Of a stretch of DNA of 64,000 bases, positions 23,701 through 35,672 are shown one piece after another. The notes beneath the pieces were generated by a model. The model was not told the origin of the DNA. It searched no databases and saw only the letters and a list, made by a program, of their open reading frames with translations. Origin of the DNA: Peromyscus leucopus (Eukaryota > Chordata > Mammalia > Rodentia > Cricetidae); assembly GCF_004664715.2 (NCBI RefSeq), contig NC_051084.1, forward strand, positions 60,135,334-60,199,333, in the 5' to 3' direction. Position 1 is the first letter of the stretch. Each line of letters starts with the position of its first letter. The position numbers and the translations under genes are program-made.

Positions 23701-25809
23701 TAAACTCTTATCCTTCCAACCAAACTTCACATTTCAGGATAATTATCAGAAACCAGATATTTCATGATCAAGAGTATTGTTGGAGACAGACAATCAACTT
23801 GTGTTTTGCCTGTAGTAGTTTTTCCGATGTGTCCCAATTGTTGTTTAAAACATGGCTTCATATGACAGAACAAGGCAGTCATTCAAATTACAGTAAGAAG
23901 AGGCGTGCTAGTGAGAGTCACTGATGCTTCTAGCAAATAGGAAAAGAGGGAACGTCAAGTTCACACACTCACACACACACACCAAATAGAACAAACTGGA
24001 AACTCTCACTCTGTGAAAAGTTGTACTTCACACGTTTCTGCACAGACCACAAGCAGGGTGTTTTCCTTGGTGTTTAGGGTTGTTTCGTTCTTACGTGTGC
24101 GTTAGTTATTTGTGTGCTGTTCGCTGGTTCTTTTCTCCTCTCGTCTTTGCTTCTTCGTCTTCACAGCTTTTGTTATTTCCACCAGTTTTTCATTTGGGGG
24201 GCATTGTTTTTCTTTGCTTTGTCATCATGGGGTTAGTGGTGATAACAGAGGCCCTTCCTTTCTTTTTCCAAAAGCACCAAAAAGAGGGCTGAAGCAGTTT
24301 CTGTAGCATCCCCCACCCCCACCCACCCACCCAAAGTTTTCAAAAGCTGGGCAAAGTGAAGCCAGGGAAGGGTATCACTGGCAGTCAGTTTACAGTTCTT
24401 CCAAGTCTTGTATGTGGAACCACTCACACCCCCAGAAAAACAAAATTTCACCTTCCAAACTAGTTGTCACGGAATCACTTTTCCACTGAAGAGCGTATCT
24501 GTTTGCATTCCAGATAATTTGTTTATGTTTTTCCATTGTTGACATGGAAGAGTTTCAAGTCCATCCACAACTAATGCTGGGGATGAGGGCAAACCACAGA
24601 ACAACACTTTGGAAACCCTTTTTGCAATGCCTTTTAATTCCAGATAACAAAAGAAAAATATGCTCACGTGTAGGAACCATACTCTCAACTTCTTAAAATG
24701 GTGACTAAGAGTGGATTTGAGCCTAAGACACTTTCAGCTATGCCCAGGCTTCTCAGCCATGCCTCAGTGTAGACTCTGCTATCTGCCCTGGAAGGAGCAT
24801 GGTATGAGCTGTTTAATATTGCACTGGAAATTCCAGTTAATATACTCTGCACTAAACTAATGTTTTTTTATTGGATTTTAATTTATATTTCTTTAAGGTC
24901 AATGCAAGCACAAAGCTTGATATTTTTAATGCACAATATCTTACTTTGGGGGAAAGAAAAAGAATACAGTCAAATTCCAATGTGCATATTCCTCATTTGG
25001 GTTTTCTTGGCCTTGGATTTCCCTTGTGACTGTATGTGTATGTGCTGCAGGCACCTGGTCCTGCAGCTGCATCGATATGCTGTCCCTCCTTTTATGAGTC
25101 ATTCAACTTTTGTGACTTCACAGTTAGAGCAGCATGACTTGGAGCTGTTCAAAGCTGCATGCACATTTTGTATAAAAAATATGAAAAAGAAAGAAAAAAA
25201 CGCAAAGAGACAAAAGGTTATTTAATAACGTATGTTAGCTCCACATAGGCCAGCTTGTATGTTGCATGTACTTGTACAGTTTGCTTGTTAATTAATATAC
25301 TGAAATAATCAAGAAATCTAAGCCATCCATTTTTGTTATAGGCATTTTGCAGGTTTTAGCCAGACTCAGTATGTGGGTCTGGGGTGAAATGTCTATAGAT
25401 GGACTTTATTTTTTACCCTCTGGAAAACGTGATGTAGTACGGACCAAATTCCTTCTAATCAATCTTTTGGTGTAGATTCCTCCTGTGGGGCTGTAACACG
25501 TGTAGACACTGTGTAGACACTAGGTTTTAATCCATAGACATACTGCCTGCACAAAGTGAATTCTTTATTATTATTTACACATGTCAGAATTACCTGCCCA
25601 TCGTTCCACGGGGCACAGATTAACCCCCACTCACCATGCTGTGCAGGAAGAAGCGAGGCAATTGGTGCACTTCTACTGGATTCCGTTCTGTCTTAGTGGC
25701 CAACAACCAACCGATTATAATTGGGTAGTACCTTTCTCTTTTGACCACTTGTCTTAACACTCCCTTGTGCTTTTCAATGAACCTCCCACTCATGTATGTA
25801 AACATGTTT

Positions 25810-25815
25810 AATAAA
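25810..25815 (+). terminator. Rims1: Polyadenylation signal AATAAA, proximal
   Basis: A canonical AATAAA is followed within 45 bases by the T/GT-rich segment ctgtgttctatgtttt, the usual downstream element. It would give a 3' UTR of about 2.1 kb. Confidence 0.65.
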
Positions 25816-26087
25816 ATTTACTTTTCATGTCAGTCGGTAGCCATCTGTGTTCTATGTTTTGCCAGCTTTCCATTGTGGGTTCTTTGGTGCAAAATGAGAG
25901 CCAGTTGATGGGAAAGGGAGGCTGGGGTTTGCTGTCTGCTGCGGGCCTTTGATTGACCTGTCACTGCACTATATATGTCTTAACTTATGACCTGAAAGGT
26001 ACTTTGCATTACATATGAGTATTCACTTTGTCAGCCTGTCTAAGTGAGCACATGACTATACTTCTGAAAAGTGGCATTATTAAAAAC

Positions 26088-26093
26088 AATAAA
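26088..26093 (+). terminator. Rims1: Polyadenylation signal AATAAA, distal 1
   Basis: A canonical hexamer followed by gaaggttgtttttctgctg (GT/T-rich) about 20-40 bases downstream. It could serve as an alternative Rims1 3' end. Confidence 0.45.
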
Positions 26094-26145
26094 TCTCAGT
26101 AAGAATCAAATGAAGGTTGTTTTTCTGCTGCTGTTTGACTGTGCT

Positions 26146-26151
26146 AATAAA
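26146..26151 (+). terminator. Rims1: Polyadenylation signal AATAAA, distal 2
   Basis: A canonical hexamer 58 bp after the previous one, followed by ctgttgtccagttg. A further AATAAA at 26315-26320 has weaker downstream context. Use of any of these is inferred. Confidence 0.45.
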
Positions 26152-26170
26152 AGAGGCAACTCTGTTGTCC

Positions 26171-26518
26171 AGTTGACAAATCATTTCAACTTATATGACA
26201 TATTGAAGTATCAATTCTTGCGCCTCTTGTCATAGTGTCTTGACCTTCTCTCAGTCTTTTCCTTCTAGACCATTACCTACCTTATAGGACCTTGCATAAA
26301 ATAGGCTGACTTGAAATAAACTAAGTCTGCATTGACTCTGTCACCAAAATACCATCTTCAATACTCATGTAAGTCAACTTGTGTGTTAAAAGAGACAACA
26401 TCACCCTCCTTAACTTCTTTTCTTATACTATACTGGCATCAACTTAATAAGGAAACATAAGCACTATGGTATCAATATCATATCTGATGTAGACAAGCAA
26501 CTTAAGATGTGACACCAA
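26171..26518. other. Immediate downstream flank of Rims1
   Basis: No repeat or frame recognised. It holds the last AATAAA at 26315. Confidence 0.4.
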
Positions 26519-26681
26519 GCCAGGCAGCGGTAGCACATATCTTTAATCCCAGCACTTGGGAAGCAGAACCAGGAGGATCTCTGTGAGTTCGAGGCCAGCC
26601 TGGTCTACAGAGCAAGATCCAGGACAGGCACCAAAACTACACAGAAAAAGCCTGTCTTGAAAAACAACAACAAAAAAAAAA
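26519..26681 (+). mobile_element. B1 SINE
   Basis: B1 with 'agatccaggacaggcacca' (cricetid-type). Perfect target duplication gtgacacca at 26509-26517 and 26682-26690. Confidence 0.95.
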
Positions 26682-26989
26682 GTGACACCAGCAGTTTATA
26701 ATTTTAAAATAATTGTGTGGCTTTTTGCCTATCGAGTGGTCTCATTGATTGGCCTACAAAAGATAAAGTTATTTATTATGTGAGGTTAAGAGGAGGCTAA
26801 AGCTGTGTTCAGTTCCATTTACAACAAACTATCAGTGAAGCTGCTTCACATGTCTTCATTAACATATGGCTGGATGAGGGCAGAGGACAAACCTGCCATA
26901 GACACCAGAGGCAGCTGTAGGTAGTTAGGATTCTTTGTCTAGATCAGAAGAGAAAATAAATCTCTCCTTTCAAGTTAGAAAAAACTACG

Positions 26990-27143
26990 ACGTCTTATCA
27001 TTTCATGGTCTACAGTGATGGAAAAGGGGGCCATGAATTTGAAAGAGAGTTGGGGAGTAAATTAGAGTGTTTGGAGGGATGAAAGGGAATGGTGAAGTGA
27101 TGTAATTGTATGTATAATAATTTCAAAAATTAAAAAAAAAAAA
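26990..27143 (+). mobile_element. LINE-1 3' tail
   Basis: 'ggccatgaatttgaaagaga', 'aatggtgaagtgatgtaatt' and a terminal poly-A are the last part of a rodent LINE-1. Heavily 5'-truncated; the 5' limit is uncertain. Confidence 0.75.
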
Positions 27144-28288
27144 TCTAAGCATTTGTAGAAGCACTCTTGCTAAGATTTCATGGTTTCATTCTGGCTTTCT
27201 TAAAATTTTAGACTGAGATACATGATTTGATAATACTTAGTGAACAGTTAGGGCTTAAGTTGTAAAATTAAATATTTGGAATGCAAAAAAAAAGGAAAAA
27301 GAAAAAAGAAAAAGAAATGTCCTTACCTCCAAGGGTTCCCTTCTATTAAAAGAAATGATTGCATAAACAGTCAATCAAGTTGGCAACTGATTTGAATATA
27401 AAGGGGTCTCATGGCACTGTGCTGGATTCTCACATACATTCTATAAGTACTGTTATGACTCCTGATTGATACAGCAAGTTCTATAGCTTAGATCCACTAA
27501 GAACAGGAAAAGATGCTGCTGATTGGGAAAGAGATCAGACAATATCCGAACTCAGACAAACTCAGGATCCAACCACAGTCAGCAATCCTTTCCTTAGCTG
27601 GTCCGTGTCCCACACTGACTGCACTTGGCCTAGATCTGCGTTTTCCCAGGTGGAAGGACCTGAAGCCAGTTCATTCTTCTTTCAAGCAATTCCTGTCCAT
27701 CTTGGTCTCCCACATGCCGTTTCAGTGACTGCAGTTACCACGGGGGCAGTGAGAGAAACGGACCCTTTCAAAGTCTTCTCTTCTCCTAACTGTCCCCCTC
27801 CACCTGTGGTCAGTGCCTGCATTTTGCAACATCATGGGTACATGCATCACCTAGGGCTCTCAGGAATTGTATTAGTGATGGAGATAAACCAAATCTGACC
27901 CTAGCTATACTCCAGACTTATTCTTAGTTTTAAACTTAAATTGGATTTTTAGTACCTTTACCTGACTTGTCTCTAAATCCAACAGTTTCCTCAACTCTGC
28001 ATCAGTCATAAATCTACATTATGGAGTTGAATTGATCATTCTAGAACCTTAGATCTGTAGAGCTTCAAGGTGTTTCACAGGACCTAAGTTATTTCCTCCC
28101 CAACAAATTCAATGACTGTTCTTCCATTTACAGGGCACCATCTCCTTGTCTCCTCAGGCTCGGAAATCACCGGGGCATTTTACAGTATCTTTTCTTTATA
28201 CAGTATTTCCATCCACTCAGAGGAAACAATAATACTACTTTACACTTCTGAAAACTAAACCAAGCCTGATAAATTTGGGACCAATTTA

Positions 28289-28290
<2 letters not shown>
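27144..28290. other. Intergenic stretch, no recognised element
   Basis: Apparently unique, with an A/G-rich run near 27286-27317. Open frames at 27513-27898 are unassigned. Confidence 0.4.

Positions 28291-28328
<38 letters not shown>
28291..28328. repeat. (TG)n microsatellite
   Basis: Pure TG run of about 37 bases. Confidence 0.97.
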
Positions 28329-28329
<1 letters not shown>

Positions 28330-28344
28330 GCCATAAAGTCACAG

Positions 28345-29267
28345 ACTAACCACAACACAGCGACACTTTAGTGGCTTCAACACCCCACTTTGACCATTTG
28401 ACAGATCATCCAGACCAAAGAAAATAAACAGAAACAATGGAATTGAATGGCATCATAAATCAAACAGACAGAGACATTTACCGAATATTCTATCCAAACA
28501 CTACAGAACACACATTCTTCTCAGCAGCCCATGGAGCTTTGTCTCAAGCTGATCACATATTGAGACAGAAAACAAGCCTTAACAAACATACAAAAACTGA
28601 GAAAAAAATCCTTTTAGTTTATCTGACTACAATAAAAGAGAGGTAGAAATCAACAGCAAGAGAAACTACAGAAAATACCCAAAATCATGGCAATTAAACA
28701 ATACATGATTGAATCATTAATGTGTCATTGGTAAAAAAATCAAGCTAGAAATGAAAATTCCTAGAAGCGAATGAAGTTAAAATACAATATACCAAAACAT
28801 GTAAGATAAATGAAGGTATTAAGTAGTATGAGGGAAGTTTATGGTTCTGAATACAGACATGAAAAGATCCGGGACTTCTCAAATGATTTACTGATATAGC
28901 TTAAGGCATGGCAAACTAAACCCAAATGCAGCAGATGGAGAGAAATAATTAAGATCATAGCAGAAATTAGTGAAAGAAATATTAAAAATTAAAGGAACAA
29001 ATGAAAGGAAAAGTTAGTTACTTAAAATATTAACATTTCTATTAACCTCATAGTCAAAATAACTAGAACAGATAAAGAAGACCCAAATTAATGAAATTAG
29101 AGATAAATTAGGGAGACAGTATAATGGGTATCAATGAAATTCAAAATATCTGTAGGGCATACATGAGAAACCTATGTCAAATTGGAAAATACTAAATTGG
29201 AAAAAGGAGTAAATTCATTTCTAGATGAATGTAACTCGTAGCCAAAGTTAAAACTTGAACAGGATGA
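28345..29267 (+). mobile_element. LINE-1 ORF2 fragment, 5' block of a nested stack
   Basis: The + strand carries a decayed ORF2 endonuclease region. One frame at 28437 still reads DIYRIFYPNT and HTFFSAAHG followed by DHILRQKTSLNK, recognisable from the LINE-1 endonuclease. Later stops and frameshifts abolish coding. It continues toward the linker before reverse transcriptase and stops at 'aggatga' where a second LINE-1 has inserted. Confidence 0.85.
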
Positions 29268-29514
29268 CACCAGTAGACATACAAACATGGAAGGGGGAAA
29301 TACTGTGCGGCATCAATCCTGGACAAAGAACCACAGGTGATTAAAGATTGCTGGGGATAGGAGAACTAGACTTTTCTATGAAAGAAATCACCAATTTGTT
29401 ATTTAACACCAAATGGTCAGCCCTAAAATCATATACATATTGATGCATATGCATAATATACATAATCATAATACAAATTGATCAGGATGTATTTTGTATA
29501 TTTAGAAATGTGCG

Positions 29515-29562
<48 letters not shown>

Positions 29563-29685
29563 CAACTGAAGAAGTAGAGGCCATGAATTTGAGTGAGAAC
29601 AAGGGCTTATGGTGCATGGGAAGGGCTAGAGAGAAGAAAGGGAGGGGGAAGGATGCAGTTACAGTTTAATTTCCAAAAATAAAAA
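29268..29685 (+). mobile_element. LINE-1 3' UTR inserted into older LINE-1 (insert 1)
   Basis: 'tcaatcctggacaaagaacc', 'acaggtgattaaagattgct', 'accaaatggtcagccctaaa' and 'gaggccatgaatttgagtg' give the 3' UTR order, with a GT run at 29517-29560 and an A-rich end. The ORF2 text resumes directly after it. Confidence 0.85.
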
Positions 29686-29785
29686 ATGAGATAAGAATTT
29701 AAGCAGATCTATAGCAAACAATGAACTTGAAGCAGTAATTAGAAAAACAAAACAAGCTAGCTAAAAAGGAAAAGTCCCAGGTCCT
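29686..29785 (+). mobile_element. LINE-1 ORF2 fragment, middle block of the stack
   Basis: 'atgagataagaatttaagca', 'aacaatgaacttgaagcagt' and 'aaagtcccaggtcct' continue the ORF2 of the host element. Only about 100 bp lies between two insertions. Confidence 0.75.
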
Positions 29786-30582
29786 TTGGCAGGCAAGATG
29801 TGCATTCTGATGTAATTGTGGCATAACCGTTTGGAGGATAACCAGCCACATTCTAATTAGATACGTGGCCTGCTCTAGAGGAGGGAATTCATGGTACCAA
29901 ACCAAGCCAAAAGTCCATAAATTATACGTCCTTCAACTTTGATCAAAGAGGCTTCTTCACACAGTGGTCAGCAGGCAGTACTGAGGCCCATTAATCAGTC
30001 AAAATGTTAAAATAAGTGAATGCTGAGACTCAGCCCTAAATGGGACATTACTACTACTCCTCCCTAAGACTCAGGGGACATCATGCAAATGATGAAAAGT
30101 GATGGGAACTAGGGGATAGGAGGAATGTCCTGAAATGCTGTCTTCCACACATGACAGAATCATTGCACTCATTACTTACAGCAGCTGTGGTTACCTGCCT
30201 GCACACAGCTGCACACAATCGCATCAGTCAGTATTTCAGATCAGATGGGAGAGGGAATCATAAGCCTCCACCCCATCTGAGGAACTGTTGCCACTTGATG
30301 GCTACTGGGACAGAGGAAGTCCTATTTCTTGAGGGACGTGGCCACTGGTAGGTTGCCCATGTTCTGGAAGGATGGCTCTACTCCCATATGCAGGCAGGCA
30401 GCACTAATTGTACTCAGTGTGGTATAAAAAGAAAAAAAAAGGAAGACACGGATATGGAAGATAGAATATTAGGGGTATTGGTGGGAGTAGGAGAAGGTAT
30501 GAATGTGGGATGTGATCAAAATACACATTATTTATGTGCATTAACTTGTCAAAAAACTGAAAATATTTTTTAAAAAAAAAAA
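29786..30582 (+). mobile_element. Lx-like LINE-1 3' end inserted into ORF2 (insert 2)
   Basis: Rodent LINE-1 3' UTR: 'gtgaaatgctgtcttc'-like text (here 'tgaaatgctgtcttccacac'), 'cagcagctgtggttacctgc', 'gaggaactgttgccacttga', ending in poly-A. An 11-bp duplication, tcccaggtcct / tcccaggtctt, flanks it at 29775 and 30583. Confidence 0.85.
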
Positions 30583-30809
30583 TCCCAGGTCTTGAGAAGT
30601 CTGCAGAATTCTCCAAACCTTTGAATCAGAACTAACTAACACCATAATTTCTCAAATAATCCCATAAAATAGAGAAGGGAGGAAACCTTCAACACTTTTC
30701 TGAAACAAGTATCTTCATGTCAAAATCAGATATGGACATAACAAACAAATTATACACTCATCTTCCTAATGAACATAGATACAAAAGTTTTCAATAAAAT
30801 ACTTGCAAA

Positions 30810-30842
<33 letters not shown>

Positions 30843-31035
30843 ATATCAAGAAAACTATTTATCATGATCAAATTGATTGCTTTCCAGAGATACAGGGATG
30901 GTTTGACATATATACATCAATAAGTAAAGTTCATAATATAAATGGATTCAAGAAAAAAGTCACATGATCATGTCAGTACAGCCAGGAAAGCCTTTGACAA
31001 AATCTACTATATCTTCATGATAAAAGCCTTGAGAG
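30583..31035 (+). mobile_element. LINE-1 ORF2 fragment, 3' block of the stack
   Basis: Decayed reverse-transcriptase region in the right order: 'gaactaactaacaccataat', 'atgaacatagatacaaaagt', 'gatacagggatggtttgaca' and 'aaagcctttgacaaaatcta'. A pure A-run of about 29 bases at 30812-30841 interrupts it. Confidence 0.85.
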
Positions 31036-31515
31036 GCTAAGGGTGGCAGCAACCACCACAGAAGATGGGTGGAAAGAATTTAAGAGCTGGAAAATGGAAA
31101 GAAGTACTGTGAAGAGCTGGAGAGCTGTCTTCTGAACACAAAATACCTGTACATCCTTGAACTCACAGCAGCAATGACTGTACACAAGACTGTACTGATC
31201 AACATTCCATCATGGAGGATGTGGGGGTCAGGAGGCCAGACCACTTCCGTGGGGACTATAGACAGATAGTTATTGGAAGATTTAGGCAGGGTGCAAGGAT
31301 CATGTTCAAGTAAATCAACTCCCAGCCATGCTCATGCAAATAACCCCGATTAAGTGCAGTGGGCCACAAACACAAAGGCATGAAAATAGGGTGACTGTTT
31401 GTTGGAAAGAAGGTATCTGGTAGGGGGGCAAAGTAGGTAAAAGAGGATAATAGGAGAGAATATGATCATAGTACATTACAGATATGTGCAATGAAATATT
31501 TAAAAAAAATTATAA
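31036..31515 (+). mobile_element. LINE-1 3' UTR-like element closing the stack
   Basis: 'tgaactcacagcagcaatga', 'gaatatgatcatagtacatt' and a terminal A-run resemble an Lx-type 3' UTR. The host ORF2 does not resume after it, so the older element is truncated or deleted here. Confidence 0.55.
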
Positions 31516-33125
31516 GGAGACAAGTAATAATATGGCTGTGTGTAATGATGTTTTCATGGGTTGGCCTTATTCAGGTTATTCTAATTCACTGAATGGATGA
31601 AGCCTTCAGATTTGAGAATTTTTTGATTGTGTTTCAAATGCCATAAGCATTTGTTTACAATCATAGCTCATCCTCTGTCAGTTGCTCCAGTATGGGCAGT
31701 CTCATCCACACATAGACACATAATGATCGCTAGTACAGTGGATCAGGTCTCCACTGCTAAGAGAATTTCCAGTCTGTCCCTTTCCTTGCCTCATCTCCAA
31801 ACTCCTCAAAAGTGGCCTTTTCCTTCCTGTATCCAGAGCTTCACCTGCTGCTTACTGGTTTCTCTAACTTAAGGTTGTCAGAGCTAACACATGGTACTCA
31901 ATTAAATATGAATTAAACAAACAGGACATGATTACAATGAAAGGTTTTGACTGCTTATCTATCTGAAATTAAAATGTAACAGGAAAGCGAGTGTTCTTAT
32001 TTGTTAACTTTGGCAGTCCTATCTGTATCATCATCTCCTTTATGTCTCCCAATATTTTGCTGAAATATTCTCCACAATGATACCTAACCACCCAACATTC
32101 CAACAACCTTTTTTTTTTCAGTAACCTTGTCTACCATTTAATATTTCCTCCTCATAAATTTACTTCTCTTGATGGTTGTATTTCTCTAACTCCCAACGAG
32201 ACTGGATTTTGTTCTGAAGTCTCCACTCCCAATAAAACTGAATGTCCTTCTATTGCCAAGCTGCTTTGCAGTGTGTCTAGAATAAGCAAGGCCCATTTCC
32301 CTGTCTCGCTGACTTTGTGCTTGGGCCCATGTTGTGTGTCAAGGAGTTAGTGGTCATCACATATGCAGAAGCCTCTCTCCAACCTGTGGCATTTTGTGGA
32401 AAGTTACTGATCTGATGGCATTGTCCTTGAACAAGAGACACATGGAGTGGATTTACCCCTAACTGCCAAGCTAAGACAAAATAGAAACTTTTGTCAGGAC
32501 CACAGATTTTTTTTTTTTTAGAGCATCTTCACAGCAAACATGCTGTATTGTACCATCCTTCATGGTCAGCCCCTCTTCATCAGCAACCTCTATGTGTAAC
32601 TATTGAGCTGGGTACAAAATAGAATGAGACACATCTGGAGCATCCCTTTACGTTGTTCATTCTCCTTGTTTCTGACCTATTCCTGTTTTGTTTTTCTTTC
32701 TTTCTATGATGTTATCCTTCAAGTACTGTCTCCTTAGTTAGTATCACTGTACATTCAACTAGCATGTCTAAGCTCCAAACCAAACCTACAGTATCTGTTC
32801 CACAGGTCCAGCTCCTCAAATCAAACCGATTTAAAAAGCTAGTAATCCCTATAACCCAAAACCATTTTATTTGGTAGTATTTACTTCACAAGTTTCAAAA
32901 TGTAATGATGGCCCACGTAACAACGTGTTTGTCAACAATGGACTGCACATAGGATAGTAAGAACCATCTAATCAGGTGTGAATTAAATGTACCTTCCAGA
33001 TTTGTGTAGGTATACTCTGTATTGTTAGCAGTTGCCTACATCTCAATCACTAAGCCACATGTGTTTGATTTATTCTTGAAATTGGTGATGAAGCTAGTGA
33101 GAGCATAATTAAGGAAAGTTGGGGA
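31516..33125. other. Intergenic stretch, no recognised element
   Basis: A/T-rich, unique-looking; T-runs near 32110 and 32509. No supported gene. Confidence 0.4.
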
Positions 33126-33640
33126 CAGAGGGTGATGTGGGGTGGTATATTTGTTTAACTATGCAAAATTGTGTTACATTTGTATGTTGCAGAATATTTG
33201 CTTAACTATGTAAATATGTGTTGCTGTTTTATCTTGCCTGCCTAAGGCCCCTGATTGGTCTAATAAAAAGCTGAATAGCCAATGGTGAGAGAGGAGGTAT
33301 AGATGGGACTTCCAGGCAGAGAGAGTAAGTAGGAGGAGGAATTTAGACTGGAGTGGGGGTGGGGGGAGGAAATGCCAGGGAGATACCAGGGGCCTGCCAA
33401 CCAGTCGTGGAGAAAGCAGGAAGCAGATCATAAAGAATGAAGGAAATGTAAAAAGCCCAAAAGCAAGACATAGATGAAGAGAAACAGGTTAAGTTATTAC
33501 AGCTAGTGAGACAAGCTTAAGCTAAGGCCAAGCATTCATAATTAATAATAAGTCTCCATGTCTTCATTCGGGAGCTGGTTGGCAGCCCAAAGAAAAATCC
33601 AGCTACAGCCATGAAAGCCAATTGTGTTTAGACACATGGG
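33126..33640 (+). mobile_element. LTR-like interspersed repeat
   Basis: 'ttatcttgcctgcctaaggc', 'ccctgattggtctaataaaa' and 'ggccaagcattcataattaa' plus 'gggagctggttggcagccca' follow a rodent LTR-type repeat I recognise by text. AATAAA at 33262. Ends and target duplication not resolved. Confidence 0.5.
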
Positions 33641-34984
33641 CCGAGATGGCTAATGCTGGATATTGGGGTTGAGGAGCTTAGACTAAACACAAAAATGGCT
33701 GAGAATAAATGGGGAACCCCCCCCAAAGTAAATAATTATATAACCTGTTATCTAACTGTTTGGAGTGGATGACACTTTTGTGTGAGTTTTACACAAATAT
33801 GGTTTGGAGGTCAGGAGCATGAGTCATATTTGGAGTCTTTGGATTCTCTAGACCTGTATGTCTACCTCCAAATAACCTGTATGCTGGCCTTCCTGTATGT
33901 TATGCCTGCCTGTGGGCAGCCCACATGTGCTGGTCAACATAGGAGTTTTGGACAGAGGTTGCCTTCTGTGTGGTGTCCCTCATTACAAGTATGTCTTATC
34001 TTCCTGTGACTTTTCACAATCCCTTCAACCAATTGGTCTACGGTGTTCTTCCTCATCTTGCCGAGCATTGGACCTTGGACCTCACAAAAGTTCATGAGAA
34101 ATTGGAGAAGCATAGTTTGCATTCTTAATTTGTTCAGCAGAGTCTTTTGAGTACTTTAGGTTAGTAAATCACCAAGTAATAATACATATAAAGGAAAAGA
34201 AAAGCTTTCATACCCAGAAACTAAACAAACCTGTGAGTTAGCCTGAGTTCTGAGAGTGGTGTGGGAAAACTATAAAGGCTTTCCTAAAAAAATAAAATAC
34301 GTGCTGAGAACCTTACCATAGAGGGAATCTTGCAGTGGAAGAAAGCCTGTGTCAAGGACAGAGACGAGATCAGAACTGAAGGGAGATCACTAGGTTTGAA
34401 ATACCAAGGTAAAGTAGCAAGTGGGGCATGATCATGCAATGTTGCCTTCAACTTCTGAGAAAAATCTGTAGGTGTTACCTGTCTGCACATTCTTGGTACT
34501 CAGTCTTCCTTGTAGCAGGAGGCAGGTAATCACTAGAGAGAATAGAAGCCAAAATATCTAGTAGCTCCATCAAATTAGAAGTCTCCTTTGTCCTGGCCAA
34601 CACTACTGCAAAGGTGAGCAGATGAACAGAGCATTTGATATGAGGATGACGGGAACCCTGGAATCATCCATATGTGACTTTCAGGTTCCCTTCAAAGTAG
34701 TGTCACAGCAGTCATGTAGAATAGAAAATGAAAACAGAGGACTGAATCCAGGAGATACTTATGCATGAGGTAAGTAGTGACTTACATTGCTTTCATGTGT
34801 ATTCATCTTCTGCAGCCTGGCCTTACCTAGCTCTAAGAGAGAATGGGAATGCCCAGAAACATGGAGCAAATTCAGTGTTTGGTGAGAAGCAAACTCAGTG
34901 TTTGGTGAGAATAAGTAGAAGTCAAAATTTCCTCTTTGTATTTCAGTCTTATGAAAGTTAGTTTGAGTAAAATGATGTGAGTCT
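33641..34984. other. Intergenic stretch, no recognised element
   Basis: Unique-looking. No coding or RNA feature seen. Confidence 0.4.
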
Positions 34985-35117
34985 CCAGGCTGTAATGGTT
35001 AATTTTCATTATAGACTTGGCGGAATTTGGAATTAACTAGAAGGCATATCTGTGCAAAGGTGTTTCCAGTGAGGTTTAACTAAGGAGAGAAGACTCACCC
35101 TAAACATAGGTAACTCC
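34985..35117 (+). mobile_element. Older interspersed repeat, left part, split by an LTR
   Basis: 'taatggttaattttcattat', 'gaggtttaactaaggagaga' and 'agactcaccctaaacatagg' match the repeat at 60130-60470. It breaks at actcc and continues at 35673. Confidence 0.7.
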
Positions 35118-35672
35118 TGATTAACCAGCCTGCCTTCATCTTGGATATGAACACTATCTTATAGTAATAACAAACTAAGTTCCTGTTTGCAATTAAATCT
35201 GTTTCTCAAGGACTGGGCAATGCCCCACCTTTAACCTATAAATAGTTCTGTATTGCCTGCTCCAGGAAACCACAATCATGCCTTTGCTTCAAAAGGTTAT
35301 TATAACCACCTGCTGTTATAACCATGTGTTGTTATGACCACCTTGTTATAACTACCTTGTTAAGACTACCTTGTTATGACCAACTTGCAACTATGTCTTT
35401 GTTTCAGGAGGTTTTTATGACAAAATTTTTTATGATTGATGTTCTGCTTTTGTAATCCTGCCTATTTGCCTGCCGAATCCCCCATTTGAAAACCCCCTAC
35501 TCCTGAGCTACAAAACCTCGTATCTTCCCCATGTCTAGTGCTGAGCTCTTGAACCCCACCTTAGGGATAAACCCCCCAAGTACATGATTTTTTTTTTTTA
35601 AAAAGCTTGCCATAATTAATTTGGCCATGATTTGGGTCAATGGTCTTTCTCCTCCCATTTGTTGGATTAACA
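35118..35672 (+). mobile_element. Solo LTR (555 bp) inserted in an older repeat
   Basis: It begins TGATTAACC and ends GGATTAACA, so it has TG...CA ends and near-matching short inverted repeats. A 5-bp duplication with one mismatch, actcc / gctcc, flanks it. No internal viral coding region is present on either side, so it is a solo LTR. It contains a 14-bp tandem array at 35331-35386. Strand is inferred from the position of gccccacctttaacctataa (TATA-like) upstream. Confidence 0.75.

Larger units (their letters stand above)
23701..26170 (+). other. Rims1: Rims1 3' untranslated region (end point uncertain)
   Basis: Unspliced sequence follows the stop codon. It contains a short CA run near 23965, a C/CA-rich run near 24310-24332, A/T-rich stretches, and almost no recognisable SINE or LINE sequence up to about 26.2 kb. 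That contrasts with the repeat-rich DNA on either side and fits a transcribed, constrained 3' UTR. Candidate ends are set by AATAAA at 25810 and by a pair at 26088 and 26146. A 121-codon open frame at 24860-25225 lies inside this UTR and has no recognisable protein character. Confidence 0.75.

Noticed and set aside
24860..25225. 121-codon frame downstream of the Rims1 stop
   Set aside because: Lies inside the 3' UTR, no protein character, A/T-driven.
28437..28646. 69-codon frame resembling an endonuclease
   Set aside because: A remnant of decayed LINE-1 ORF2, not a host gene; reported as mobile element.
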